A stretch of 64,000 bases of DNA from Streptomyces sp. CG1 (GTDB taxonomy: Bacteria > Actinomycetota > Actinomycetes > Streptomycetales > Streptomycetaceae). Numbering within the stretch: position 1 is the first letter of the stretch; each line of letters begins with the position of its first letter. The position numbers and the translations under genes were made by a program. The notes under the pieces were generated by a model, which made no database searches, was not told the DNA's origin, and worked only from the letters and a program-made list of their open reading frames with translations. The stretch spans positions 7,371,501-7,435,500 of the forward strand of contig NZ_CP163518.1 of assembly GCF_041080625.1 (NCBI RefSeq). Direction: 5' to 3'. Below are positions 38,741 to 46,937 of this stretch, in pieces.

Positions 38741-39759
38741 TGCTCAGCCTCGCTGCCGCGACCGTGCGCTTCGGCGGGCGGGCCGTGCTCGACGCGGTCG
38801 ACCTCGATGTCGCCGAGCACGAGGTGGTGTGCGTCCTCGGGCCCAGCGGCAGCGGGAAGTCGACCCTGCTGCGGGCGGTCGCCGGGCTGCAGCCCCTGTC
38901 CGGCGGACGGGTCGTGCTCGACGGCCGGGACCAGACGGGCGTACCCGCGCACAAGCGGGGCGTCGGCCTGATGTTCCAGGACCACCAGCTCTTCCCGCAG
39001 CGGGACGTCGGCGCGAACGTGGCGTTCGGGCCGCGTATGCAGGGCGCCACCAAGGGCGAACGGGACGCGCAGATGGGGCAGTTGCTGGAACTGGTCGGAC
39101 TGCCCGGCGCCGCCCGGCGGGCCGTGGCGGGGCTGTCCGGCGGCGAGCAGCAGCGCGTGGCCCTCGCCCGCGCGCTCGCCCCGAAGCCCCGGCTGCTCAT
39201 GCTGGACGAGCCGCTCGGCCAGCTCGACCGCTCGCTGCGGGAGCGGCTGGTCGTCGAACTGCGGGAGCTGTTCGGCCGGCTGGGGACGACCGTGCTCGCG
39301 GTGACCCACGATCAGGGCGAGGCGTTCGCGCTGGCCGACCGGGTGGTGGTGATGCGGGACGGGCGGATCGCGCAGTCCGGCACGCCGCTGGAGGTGTGGC
39401 AGCGGCCGGCCGACGCGTTCGTGGCCCGTTTCCTCGGCTTCGACAACGTGGTCGAGGCGACCGTCGTCGGTACGGCCGCCGACAGCCCGTGGGGCAAGCT
39501 GCCGGTGCCCGACGGCTCCGCGCAGGGCGGGCGCACGCTGCTGGTCCGGCCCGCCGGGGTACGGCTCGTGGCGGCCGACGCCGGCCTGCGCTGCACGGTG
39601 ACCGCCCGCACGTTCAAGGGCACCCATGTGGCCGTCCACCTCCAGCCCTGCGACGACGGGCCGCGCCTGGAGGCGGCCTGTGCGCTGCGGGACGCGCCGG
39701 AGGCCGGGGACGCGGTGGGCGTGGAGTTCGACGCGGCCGAAATCGTCGTGCTGGACTGA
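38737..39759 (+). CDS. ABC transporter ATP-binding protein (thiamine-type importer)
   Basis: A 340-residue ATPase with Walker A GPSGSGKST (about residues 35-43), Q-loop LMFQDHQLFPQR, signature LSGGEQQRVALARAL, Walker B LLMLDEPLGQLD and H-loop VTHDQGEA. A C-terminal TOBE-like domain extends from about 250. It completes the thiB-thiP-ATPase importer under the TPP riboswitch. ATG 38737 overlaps the duplicated mini-frame as TGATG with GGGGAG upstream. Confidence 0.93.
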   Translation: MLLSLAAATVRFGGRAVLDAVDLDVAEHEVVCVLGPSGSGKSTLLRAVAGLQPLSGGRVVLDGRDQTGVPAHKRGVGLMFQDHQLFPQRDVGANVAFGPRMQGATKGERDAQMGQLLELVGLPGAARRAVAGLSGGEQQRVALARALAPKPRLLMLDEPLGQLDRSLRERLVVELRELFGRLGTTVLAVTHDQGEAFALADRVVVMRDGRIAQSGTPLEVWQRPADAFVARFLGFDNVVEATVVGTAADSPWGKLPVPDGSAQGGRTLLVRPAGVRLVAADAGLRCTVTARTFKGTHVAVHLQPCDDGPRLEAACALRDAPEAGDAVGVEFDAAEIVVLD

Positions 39760-39771
39760 TCATCCGGCCCC

Positions 39772-39777
39772 TAGGCT
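39772..39777 (+). promoter_or_regulatory. Putative -10 box for the 39784 gene
   Basis: TAGGCT (TANNNT) ends 6 nt before ATG 39784 and no ribosome site is present, which suggests a leaderless message starting at the ATG. Confidence 0.45.
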
Positions 39778-39783
39778 GAGGTC

Positions 39784-40581
39784 ATGACTTTGCTCGCGCA
39801 TGACCGTTACTGTGACGAAATCGCCCACCAGGTCGACCAGTTGAGGGCCGTGGTGACCTCCGGCGCCGACCTCTCCGCGACCGTGCCGACCTGCCCGGAC
39901 TGGTCGCTGGAGGATCTCGTACGGCATATGGGTGGCGCCCTGCGCTGGGTCGATGCCCTGGTGCGGAGCCGGGCGCAGGAGAACATCCCGCCCGAGCGGA
40001 TCCCGCTGCACGAGGGGCCGGAGAAGAAGGGCGACGCGGCCGCTCTGGACCAGTGGCTCGCGCAGACCGGGGACCTGGTCGTCGGGGCGCTGCGCGAGGC
40101 CGGGCCGGACACCGAGGTGTGGGCCTGGGCCGGAGTGGCGAACGCGGGGTTCTGGGCGCGCCGGATGACCCATGAGATCACCGTGCACCGCGCCGACGCC
40201 ACGCTCGCCGCGGGCCTGCCGTACGAGCTCGCGCCGGACGTCGCCGCGGATGCGCTGGACGAGTGGCTCCAGCTCGTGGAGTGGGTGCAGCGGAACCTGC
40301 CGAAGGACCCGGCGCGGGACCTGAGCCGGCCGGGCAGCAGCATCCATCTGCACGCCACCGACACCGACCCGGCGCTGAACGCCGAGTGGCTGGTCGAGCT
40401 GGGCGAGGAGGCGATCACCTGGCGGCGCGGGCACGAGAAGGCCACGGTCGCCCTGCGCGGCCCGGTGACCTCCCTGTTGCTCGCCTTCTACGGCAGGCTG
40501 CCCCTGGACAGCCCCGGGCTGGAGATCCTCGGCGAGCGGGAGCTGCTGGATTTCTGGCTGGACCGGGCGAAGTTCGGCTGA
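39784..40581 (+). CDS. Mycothiol-dependent maleylpyruvate isomerase-family (DinB-like) protein
   Basis: A 265-residue protein with the MDMPI N-terminal fold. His48 (VRHMGGALRW), Glu131 and His135 (RRMTHEITVHRAD) match the zinc triad of mycothiol-dependent maleylpyruvate isomerase. PTCPDWSLEDLVRH at residues 35-48 is the family hallmark. Streptomyces genomes hold many such proteins and the substrate is usually unknown; it probably uses mycothiol as cofactor. The C-terminal half is the MDMPI C domain. Confidence 0.85.
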   Translation: MTLLAHDRYCDEIAHQVDQLRAVVTSGADLSATVPTCPDWSLEDLVRHMGGALRWVDALVRSRAQENIPPERIPLHEGPEKKGDAAALDQWLAQTGDLVVGALREAGPDTEVWAWAGVANAGFWARRMTHEITVHRADATLAAGLPYELAPDVAADALDEWLQLVEWVQRNLPKDPARDLSRPGSSIHLHATDTDPALNAEWLVELGEEAITWRRGHEKATVALRGPVTSLLLAFYGRLPLDSPGLEILGERELLDFWLDRAKFG

Positions 40582-40606
40582 GCCGAGCCCCTGCACGGGC
40601 ATACGG

Positions 40607-40645
40607 CCGCGGCCCGTCCCCTGGGGATAGGAGGACGGGCCGCGG
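40607..40645. terminator. Bidirectional hairpin between convergent genes
   Basis: Perfect 13-bp inverted repeat, arms 40607-40619 and 40633-40645, loop of 13 nt. It separates the isomerase-like gene from the convergent LAETG-protein gene. Confidence 0.75.
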
Positions 40646-40672
40646 TGGAGCTGCTGTCGCAGGGGCGAGGCG

Positions 40673-41350
40673 TCAGCCGTTGCCGCGGGTCCCGCGACGG
40701 CGCATGCCGAGGAAGACCGCGCCACCGCCGACGACGACCAGCGCGCCCGCGATGCCGGCGATCAGACCGGTGTTGGGGTTGGCGCCGGTCTCGGCGAGGT
40801 TCGAGCTGCCGGCCGCCGGGGACGGCGCGTTGCTCGGCGCGGCGCTCGCCGGGGCGGAGCTGGACGCGGAGGCCGACGGGGTCGGGGACTGGGCCGGGGC
40901 GGACTTCGACGGCGACGGCTTCGGCGTCGAGGAGGCCGGCGGGGTGTCGGTCGTGCAGGCGGCGGCCGGGGTCGTCAGGCCGCCCGCGATGTCCTCGTCG
41001 ACGAAGGGGCTGGCCGTGACGTGGACGCGGTACGTCGCGTTCGGCTTCCACTTCTCCGAGAAGGTGACCGGGGTGCCCTCGGCGGAGCCCTTGGTCTGCT
41101 GCTCGCCGATCTGCTTCTCGACCCCGCCGTTGTTCGTGCGGAACACGGTGATGGTGGCAGGGGTACCGGAGGCGTCGGTGTCGGTGACGACGATGACACC
41201 CTTGTCGCCGTTGCACTTGGCTTCGGCCTTGAACTCACTGATGTTGCACGCGAACGCGGAGCTGGACAGACCCAGCACCACTGCGGCCGAGGCGGAGACA
41301 ACACCCAGAATGCGCACGGAACGGCGTGCACTGCGGCGGGTTATGGACAC
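40673..41350 (-). CDS. LAETG-anchored cell-surface protein (sortase substrate)
   Basis: A 225-residue protein with a signal peptide ([20 protein letters not shown] ... AFA), a beta-rich exported domain of about 110 residues with two cysteines after the cleavage site, and a Ser/Pro/Ala-rich wall-spanning stretch. The sortase motif LAETG is followed by a hydrophobic helix ([20 protein letters not shown]) and RRRG. LAETG is the class E sortase motif of Streptomyces (as in chaplins). GTG 41350 has AAAGGA 6 nt upstream. Ligand unknown. Confidence 0.88.
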   Translation of the reverse strand: MSITRRSARRSVRILGVVSASAAVVLGLSSSAFACNISEFKAEAKCNGDKGVIVVTDTDASGTPATITVFRTNNGGVEKQIGEQQTKGSAEGTPVTFSEKWKPNATYRVHVTASPFVDEDIAGGLTTPAAACTTDTPPASSTPKPSPSKSAPAQSPTPSASASSSAPASAAPSNAPSPAAGSSNLAETGANPNTGLIAGIAGALVVVGGGAVFLGMRRRGTRGNG

Positions 41351-41445
41351 TTTTGTCCTTTACAGAGTGCATAACTGCGGGGGGCTTGAGAGGAGTTGGG
41401 ACGACAGATGAGGTGAGGTCCCAGCATCCCCAAGAGGCTCACAGG

Positions 41446-41473
41446 TTTATAAGCGCTCCATAAGCAGTGTCAA
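41446..41473 (-). promoter_or_regulatory. Near-consensus housekeeping promoter for the LAETG gene
   Basis: On the complement, TTGACA (41473-41468), a 16-bp spacer and TATAAA (41451-41446) form an almost perfect sigma-70-type promoter, unusual for Streptomyces. Transcription would start near 41439, giving a leader of roughly 88 nt. Confidence 0.75.
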
Positions 41474-41511
41474 CGCATATGCCATCCACGGCCGTTGGCT
41501 TTACCTGCTTA

Positions 41512-42636
41512 TTAACCACCGAGACGTTTGATCGCATCCGGAGCCTGCTCGATCCGGTCAACCAGGGCGATACGGGACTCCATCGAACGCCCCTCGGCCA
41601 GCGCCCGCACCAGCGGCCAGGCCGGCAACTCCCTTGTCCAGTGCGCCTCGTTCACCAGCACCATCGGCGTCGGCTTCCCGCGCGACTCGTAGTAGTTCGG
41701 CGTCGCGTTCTCGAAGATCTCCTGTACGGTCCCGGCCGCGCCCGGCAGGAACACCACCCCGGCGTTCGAGCGGGCCAGCAGGCCGTCCTCGCGGGTGGCG
41801 TTGGCGAAGTACTTGGCGATCTGCGCGGCGAAGACGTTGGGCGGCTCCTGACCGTAGAACCAGGTGGGGATGCCCACTGATGCCCCGCCGCCCGGCCGGC
41901 GCTCGCGGACCTCGAAGGCGGCCCGTGCCCAGTCGGTGACGGACGGGCGGAACGAGGGTGCCTTGGCCAGGAGTTGGAGCGCATCCTCCAGCATCCCGTC
42001 GTCGAAGGGGGCGGCGTACGCGCCGAGGTTCGCCGCCTCCATCGCGCCGGGCCCGCCGCCGGTGGCGACGGTGTACCCGGCACGGGTCAGCTCACGGCCG
42101 AGGCGCGCGGCGCCGGCGTAGGCGGCCGTACCGCGGTCCATGGTGTGGCCGCCCATGACACCCACCACCCGGGCACCGAAAAGGAGTTCGTCCAGTGCGT
42201 CGGAGACGGCGTCGTCGTGGATCGCGCGGAGCATCGAGGCGAAGACGTCACCGTCGGCCTTCGTCCGCTGGAACCAGGCGTAGGCCCGCGCGTCCGGCGT
42301 CGCCTCGTAGCCCTGCGCCAGCGACTCGTACAGCTCGTCCGGCGTGTAGGTGAAGCCCCGGTACGGGTCGAAGGGGAGGCCCGGGACGGGCGGGAAGACC
42401 AGGGCGCCGGCCGCCCGGACGTGGGTGGCGGCCTCGGGGGTCATCGGGCAGCCGAGGAAGACGGCGCCGGTGGCGTCGAGGGTCAGCAGGACGTCCGTAC
42501 GGCCCGTCAGGTCGACGGCCTGGACGCGGTACCGGACGAGCGTGCCCAGCTCCGCCACGACCTCGTCGAACTCGGCGAGGGACTCGATGTCGCAGACGCG
42601 GGCACCGCGGTGCGGCTGGGAGGGTGTCGGCTCCAC
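41512..42636 (-). CDS. LOG-family protein (lysine-decarboxylase-like fold)
   Basis: A 374-residue protein with the Rossmann motif VATGGGPGAMEAANLGAY and the second motif LPGAAGTVQEIFE, which replaces the usual PGGxGTxxE with PGAAGTVQE. LOG proteins release cytokinin-type bases from nucleotides or act as nucleotide glycosidases; this long form has an extra N-terminal domain of ~130 residues. Function unknown. GTG 42636 lies 6 nt after a TAGCAT box, so the transcript is probably leaderless. Confidence 0.85.
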   Translation of the reverse strand: MEPTPSQPHRGARVCDIESLAEFDEVVAELGTLVRYRVQAVDLTGRTDVLLTLDATGAVFLGCPMTPEAATHVRAAGALVFPPVPGLPFDPYRGFTYTPDELYESLAQGYEATPDARAYAWFQRTKADGDVFASMLRAIHDDAVSDALDELLFGARVVGVMGGHTMDRGTAAYAGAARLGRELTRAGYTVATGGGPGAMEAANLGAYAAPFDDGMLEDALQLLAKAPSFRPSVTDWARAAFEVRERRPGGGASVGIPTWFYGQEPPNVFAAQIAKYFANATREDGLLARSNAGVVFLPGAAGTVQEIFENATPNYYESRGKPTPMVLVNEAHWTRELPAWPLVRALAEGRSMESRIALVDRIEQAPDAIKRLGG

Positions 42637-42642
42637 CCGCCC

Positions 42643-42648
42643 ATGCTA
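42643..42648 (-). promoter_or_regulatory. Putative -10 box for the LOG gene
   Basis: TAGCAT read on the complement, 6 nt before GTG 42636. No ribosome site is visible. Confidence 0.45.
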
Positions 42649-42674
42649 GGCACATCCGTTCGGCCGGGCGCGGT

Positions 42675-43082
42675 TCAGCCCTGGATCGCGGAGGGGTCCA
42701 TCCACATGACTTCCCAGGTGTGGCCGTCGAGGTCGTCGAAGGCGCGGCCGTACATGAAGCCGTGGTCCTGGGTCTGGCCGGTGGCCGTGCCGCCCGCCGC
42801 GATCGCCCTGTCGACCAGCTCGTCCACCTTCTCGCGGCTCTCGGCGCTCAGACAGACGAGCACCTCGCTGGTCGTGGTGGCGTCGGCGATCTCCTTCTTG
42901 GTGAAGGTCGCGTAGAACGGCTTGGTGAGCAGCATCGCGACGATGGTCTCGCTGATCACCACGGAGGCGGCCTTCTCGTCGCTGAACTGCGGGTTGATCG
43001 TGTAGCCGAGTTCCGTGAAGAACTTCTTCGAGGCGTCGAGGTCGTTCACGGGCAGGTTCACGAAGATCATCTGCTGGTACAT
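42675..43082 (-). CDS. VOC-superfamily (glyoxalase-like) protein
   Basis: A 135-residue protein with paired beta-alpha-beta-beta-beta halves: VNLPVNDLDASKKFFTELGY at the N-terminus and GRAFDDLDGHTWEVMWMD at the C-terminus. It is of the PhnB/bleomycin-resistance-like type common in Streptomyces; the metal site is incomplete and the substrate unknown. GGGAGAGA lies upstream of ATG 43082. Confidence 0.85.
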   Translation of the reverse strand: MYQQMIFVNLPVNDLDASKKFFTELGYTINPQFSDEKAASVVISETIVAMLLTKPFYATFTKKEIADATTTSEVLVCLSAESREKVDELVDRAIAAGGTATGQTQDHGFMYGRAFDDLDGHTWEVMWMDPSAIQG

Positions 43083-43201
43083 GAGGGTCTCTCCCGTGGT
43101 GGTTAGTGCTGGGGCTCAGCGTGTTCGGTGGGTAGACCGGGGGGCCCGGGAGAACTCATCGGCCGCCGGGATCTTTTTTCTCAGCGGATTTCAGCGCTTA
43201 C

Positions 43202-44611
43202 TCAGCGGTCCACGGGGAGGGCCGCCAGGGCGGCGACGACGAAGGTGAGCGGGCCGAACAGCGCCAGCAGGGCCGCCGCGCGGAGGGCCGCGGCCGCGCG
43301 CAGCGTCCCGGCCGGAGCGCCGAGCCGGAGCAGCGCGGCGGTCGTGTCGGCCCGGCACTGGCGGGTCTCCACGGCCGCGGTGAGCACGGTGGCGACCGTG
43401 CAGCCGGTGACCAGCGTCGCGCCGAGGGTGGTCAGCGGGCCGAACGACGGTGCCGAGCCGGCGTACAGGGTGGTCATGGCGTAACCGGCGGACGTGACCG
43501 CGCTGACGACGCCGAGGGGGCGGCCGATGCGGGTGGCCTCCGTCATGAGGACCCGCCCGGCGAGGAGGCGGAGGGCTCCGGGGCGGGTGCACTGCAGGAA
43601 GCGGCCGCACAGGTGGGTGAGGCCGGGGGCGGCGAGGACCAGGCCGGCGGCGGTGACGAGCCAGCCGGTGAGTACGGCGATGTTCGAGCGGCTGGCGTAG
43701 GACTGCACGCTGAGGCCGGTGGTGAGGAGGGCGATGCCCCAGGGGAGGCCGACGGGCGCGTCATGGGGAGGCCGGCGGGTGACGTCGGTCCAGTCGGCGT
43801 CCGGGGGCGGGGACCCGGGGTCGGGAGCGCCGCCCGGCGCCTTCCCGTCGCCGTCTGTCGTTGAGCCGGGAGCCGGCCCGGTGGCACGCGCGGACGGACG
43901 GCTGTCCTGCCCGCCGTCCTCGGCAACTCGCTCGTCGTCGCCTGCGGACTCCCGGTCGGCTGCGGACTTCGGGCCGGCCGTGGGCCTGCGGCCGGAGCGG
44001 GCGCCGAAGCGGCCGTACGTTCCGAAGGTCTCCCGGGCCGCCGGGTGGCCGTACGCGCCGAAGCGGCCGTACATGCGCAGGACCGGGGTGGCGGGGCGGG
44101 GGTCTTTCGGGCGCAGGGCCACGGCCACGGTCGTCGAGGCGACGGCCGGGAGGAGGCCCAGCAGGGTCATGGCCGCCGGGACGGGGAGGGGCTGGTCGGC
44201 CGCGAGGAAGTCGGCCGCCGCGCCGTCGAAGGGCATGCCCGTGAGGTCGCCGCGCAGATCGAGGAAGACCAGCAGGGCGAGCAGCGAGCCCAGCGTGCAG
44301 GACAGGGCCGTGGTCAGCGCGGAGACCGCCATCAGGCGCGCCGGACCGAGGCCCACGGCGGACAGGCCGGAGCGCGGCCGGGTGCCGGGGTCGGTGCGGG
44401 CGACGGCGAGCGTGAAGTACACCGTGGCGGCGAACGGCACCACGCACCAGGCGAGCCGCAGCGCGGCGGCGTCCGCCCGCTGCGGGTGGTGGAGGGCGTA
44501 GCCGAGGCAGGCCAGCATCAGGAAGCCGGTGCCGCCGGCGGCCGCGGCCACCAGCAGGCGACGCAGCTGGACGGCGGGCCGGGCGGCACGGGTCAGACGG
44601 AGAGCGAGCAC
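43202..44611 (-). CDS. ABC transporter permease-like integral membrane protein
   Basis: A 469-residue protein with about 10 hydrophobic segments (LLVAAAAGGTGFLMLACLGY, LAWCVVPFAATVYFTLAVA, ALTTALSCTLGSLLALLVFL, GIALLTTGL, ...). A charged, Gly/Pro-rich loop of ~130 residues splits the two halves. GTG 44611 starts 19 nt inside the ATPase gene with GGAAGG upstream, so both are coupled. Weakly FtsX-like by layout; the transported substrate is unknown. The longer frame that reads into the ATPase gene has no coding bias. Confidence 0.75.
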   Translation of the reverse strand: MLALRLTRAARPAVQLRRLLVAAAAGGTGFLMLACLGYALHHPQRADAAALRLAWCVVPFAATVYFTLAVARTDPGTRPRSGLSAVGLGPARLMAVSALTTALSCTLGSLLALLVFLDLRGDLTGMPFDGAAADFLAADQPLPVPAAMTLLGLLPAVASTTVAVALRPKDPRPATPVLRMYGRFGAYGHPAARETFGTYGRFGARSGRRPTAGPKSAADRESAGDDERVAEDGGQDSRPSARATGPAPGSTTDGDGKAPGGAPDPGSPPPDADWTDVTRRPPHDAPVGLPWGIALLTTGLSVQSYASRSNIAVLTGWLVTAAGLVLAAPGLTHLCGRFLQCTRPGALRLLAGRVLMTEATRIGRPLGVVSAVTSAGYAMTTLYAGSAPSFGPLTTLGATLVTGCTVATVLTAAVETRQCRADTTAALLRLGAPAGTLRAAAALRAAALLALFGPLTFVVAALAALPVDR

Positions 44612-45333
44612 GCGGCCCGGCCTTCCGTGTCGGGGGCGTCCGGCAGCAGCACGGTGCGCACGCCGCGCCCGTCCAGCAGGCCCATGGCGCGGTCGGCGAG
44701 GGCGGCGGCCTCGGGGTCGAGCGAGGCGAGGACCATGGTGATGCCGTGCGAGCGGGCGGCCGAGACGAGCGTCCGCAGTACATGGGTGCGGTCGGAGCGG
44801 TGCAGCGGTGCCGTCGGCTCGTCGGCGAAGAGGACCATCGGGGCCGGGGCCAGCGCCCGGGCGATCGAGACGCGCTGCCGTTCGGCCTGGTGGAGAGCGT
44901 GAGGGCGGTTGCGGGCCTTGTCGCCGACGTCGAGCCGCTCCAGCCACTCCAGGGCGACGACCTTGGCCCTGCGGCGGCCGGCGCCGCGCAGCATCAGCGG
45001 GAGCGCGACGTTCTCCCAGGCGTTCAGCTCGGGGACCAGGACCGGTGCGGGGTCGATCCAGCCGAAGCGGTCCCGGCGCAGCCGTTCGCGGCGCATCGGG
45101 CCCAGGGTGTGCAGGGGCGTGCTGTTGAACCACACCTCGCCCTCGCGCACCGGCACCAGACCGGACAGACAACGCAGCAGGGTCGTCTTCCCGCTGCCGC
45201 GCGGGCCGATGACGGCGAGGATCTCGCCCTCGCGTACGGCGAGCGAGACCCCGGCGAGCCCGGGCGACCCGTCGGGGTGCCTGAAGTGCAGCGCGCGTGC
45301 CCAGAGCACGTCGTTGTCCGGCGGGGCCTCCAT
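44593..45333 (-). CDS. ABC transporter ATP-binding protein
   Basis: A 246-residue ATPase with Walker A GPRGSGKTT, a Q-loop region WIDPAPVLVPEL, Walker B VLFADEPTAPL and H-loop-like LASLDPEAAALAD. The signature motif is degenerate: LHQAERQRVSIARAL in place of LSGGQ. ATG 45333 has GAGGTG 8 nt upstream; an earlier in-frame GTG (45414) would place a perfect 12-bp inverted repeat inside the coding region and is less likely. It pairs with the overlapping permease. Confidence 0.85.
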   Translation of the reverse strand: MEAPPDNDVLWARALHFRHPDGSPGLAGVSLAVREGEILAVIGPRGSGKTTLLRCLSGLVPVREGEVWFNSTPLHTLGPMRRERLRRDRFGWIDPAPVLVPELNAWENVALPLMLRGAGRRRAKVVALEWLERLDVGDKARNRPHALHQAERQRVSIARALAPAPMVLFADEPTAPLHRSDRTHVLRTLVSAARSHGITMVLASLDPEAAALADRAMGLLDGRGVRTVLLPDAPDTEGRAACSLSV

Positions 45334-45366
45334 GGTCGTACACCTCGGTTCTGATCCGCTATTCCC

Positions 45367-45398
45367 GTGTTCGTTCCCTCGTGCGGGGGAACGAACAC
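45367..45398. promoter_or_regulatory. Perfect 12-bp inverted repeat upstream of the ABC ATPase
   Basis: GTGTTCGTTCCC at 45367-45378 and its exact complement at 45387-45398, 8-nt spacer. It lies 33 nt before the ATPase start on the complement strand. It could be an operator for a dimeric repressor or a leader hairpin. No regulator gene is adjacent. Confidence 0.6.
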
Positions 45399-45456
45399 TG
45401 GGCTGATCGGTCACTGGAACGCTAGGCAGCCGTTACCGGAGGGCCGGACAGCACAC

Positions 45457-45499
45457 GGCCCCGGGCCGCCGTTCTCACTCGAACGGGGGCACCGGGGCC
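45457..45499 (-). terminator. Hairpin downstream of the aminotransferase gene
   Basis: Arms 45457-45474 and 45481-45499 pair over about 14 positions with an internal bulge around a TCACTC loop. Directly after the aminotransferase (complement strand) and before the ABC gene, so it probably ends the aminotransferase transcript. Additional GATCATCCGG-type repeats lie at 45507-45530. Confidence 0.6.
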
Positions 45500-45553
45500 G
45501 GTGTTGATCATCCGGAAGGATCAAAGGATCATCCGGGCGTGATCGGAGCGTGA

Positions 45554-46918
45554 TCAGAGCTTCGTCCACGCCTCCGTGAGGGTGGCGCGCAGAATCTGCT
45601 CGATCTCGTCGAAGGTCTCCTGGTTGGAGATCAGCGGCGGGGCGAGCTGGATGACCGGGTCGCCGCGGTCGTCGGCACGGCAGTACAGGCCGTTCTCGTA
45701 GAGCGCCTTGGAGAGGAAGCCGTACAGGACGCGCTCGGTCTCCTCGTCGTTGAAGGACTCCTTGGTGTTCTTGTCCTTCACCAGCTCGATGCCGTAGAAG
45801 AAGCCGTTGCCGCGGACGTCGCCGACGATCGGCAGGTCGTGCAGCTTCTGCAGCGTCTGCAGGAAGGCGCCCTCGTTGTCCAGCACGTGCTGGTTGATGT
45901 TCTCGCGCTCGAACAGGTCGAGGTTGGCGAGACCCACGGCCGCGGAGACCGGGTGGCCGCCGAAGGTGTAGCCGTGCAGGAAGGTGTTGTCGCCCTTGTA
46001 GAACGGCTCGGCGAGGCGGTCGGAGATGATGCAGGCGCCGATCGGGGAGTAACCCGAGGTCATGCCCTTGGCGCAGGTGATCATGTCCGGGACGTAGCCG
46101 AACTTGTCGCAGGCGAACATCGTGCCGAGGCGGCCGAAGGCGCAGATGACCTCGTCCGACACGAGCAGCACGTCGTACTGGTCGCAGATCTCGCGCACGC
46201 GCTGGAAGTAGCCGGGCGGCGGCGGGAAGCAGCCACCGGCGTTCTGCACCGGCTCCAGGAAGACCGCGGCGACGGTGTCCGGGCCCTCGAAGAGGATCTG
46301 CTGCTCGATCTGGTCGGCGGCCCAGCGGCCGAAGGCCTCCGGGTCGTCGCCGAAGAGCGGCGCGCGGTAGATGTTGGTGTTCGGCACCTTGTGCGCGCCC
46401 GGCACGAGCGGCTCGAACGGCGCCTTCAGACCCGGCAGACCCGTGATGGACAGGGCGCCCTGCGGGGTGCCGTGGTAGGCGACGGCACGCGAGATGACCT
46501 TGTACTTGGTGGGCTTGCCCTGCAGCTTGAAGTACTGCTTGGCGAGCTTCCAGGCGGTCTCGACGGCCTCGCCGCCACCGGTGGTGAAGAAGACCTTGTT
46601 CAGGTCGCCCGGGGCGTAGTCGGCGAGGCGCTCGGCCAGCTCGACGGCCTTCGGGTGGGCGTAGGACCACACCGGGAAGAAGGCCAGCTCCTGGGCCTGC
46701 TTGAAGGCCGTCTCGGCGAGTTCCGTGCGGCCGTGACCGGCCTGCACCACGAACAGACCCGCGAGACCGTCGAGGTAGCGCTTGCCCTTGTCGTCGTAGA
46801 TGTAGGTGCCCTCACCCCGGACGATGGTCGGGACCGGGGAGTTCTCGTACGAGGACATGCGGGTGAAGTGCATCCACAGGTGGTCGTACGCGGTGCGGCT
46901 GAGGTCCTTGGTGCTCAC
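45554..46918 (-). CDS. Class III PLP aminotransferase, polyamine/GABA type
   Basis: A 454-residue PLP enzyme. It has FFTTGGGEAVETAWKLAK, AYHGTPQGALSITGL, the acidic motif LLVSDEVICAFGRLG and the PLP lysine in ITCAKGMTSGYSP. Closest to putrescine/pyruvate or GABA aminotransferases. By position and neighbours it matches the S. coelicolor gene SCO5655 linked to polyamine use (from memory). GTG 46918 follows GAGGA about 11 nt upstream. The Lrp regulator gene lies immediately upstream, same strand, 19 nt apart. Confidence 0.9.
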   Translation of the reverse strand: MSTKDLSRTAYDHLWMHFTRMSSYENSPVPTIVRGEGTYIYDDKGKRYLDGLAGLFVVQAGHGRTELAETAFKQAQELAFFPVWSYAHPKAVELAERLADYAPGDLNKVFFTTGGGEAVETAWKLAKQYFKLQGKPTKYKVISRAVAYHGTPQGALSITGLPGLKAPFEPLVPGAHKVPNTNIYRAPLFGDDPEAFGRWAADQIEQQILFEGPDTVAAVFLEPVQNAGGCFPPPPGYFQRVREICDQYDVLLVSDEVICAFGRLGTMFACDKFGYVPDMITCAKGMTSGYSPIGACIISDRLAEPFYKGDNTFLHGYTFGGHPVSAAVGLANLDLFERENINQHVLDNEGAFLQTLQKLHDLPIVGDVRGNGFFYGIELVKDKNTKESFNDEETERVLYGFLSKALYENGLYCRADDRGDPVIQLAPPLISNQETFDEIEQILRATLTEAWTKL

Positions 46919-46937
46919 GGTTATCGGGTCCTCACGG

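Noticed and set aside
45333..45414. Earlier GTG start of the ABC ATPase at 45414
   Set aside because: It lacks a ribosome site and would put the inverted repeat 45367-45398 inside the coding region; ATG 45333 has GAGGTG upstream.
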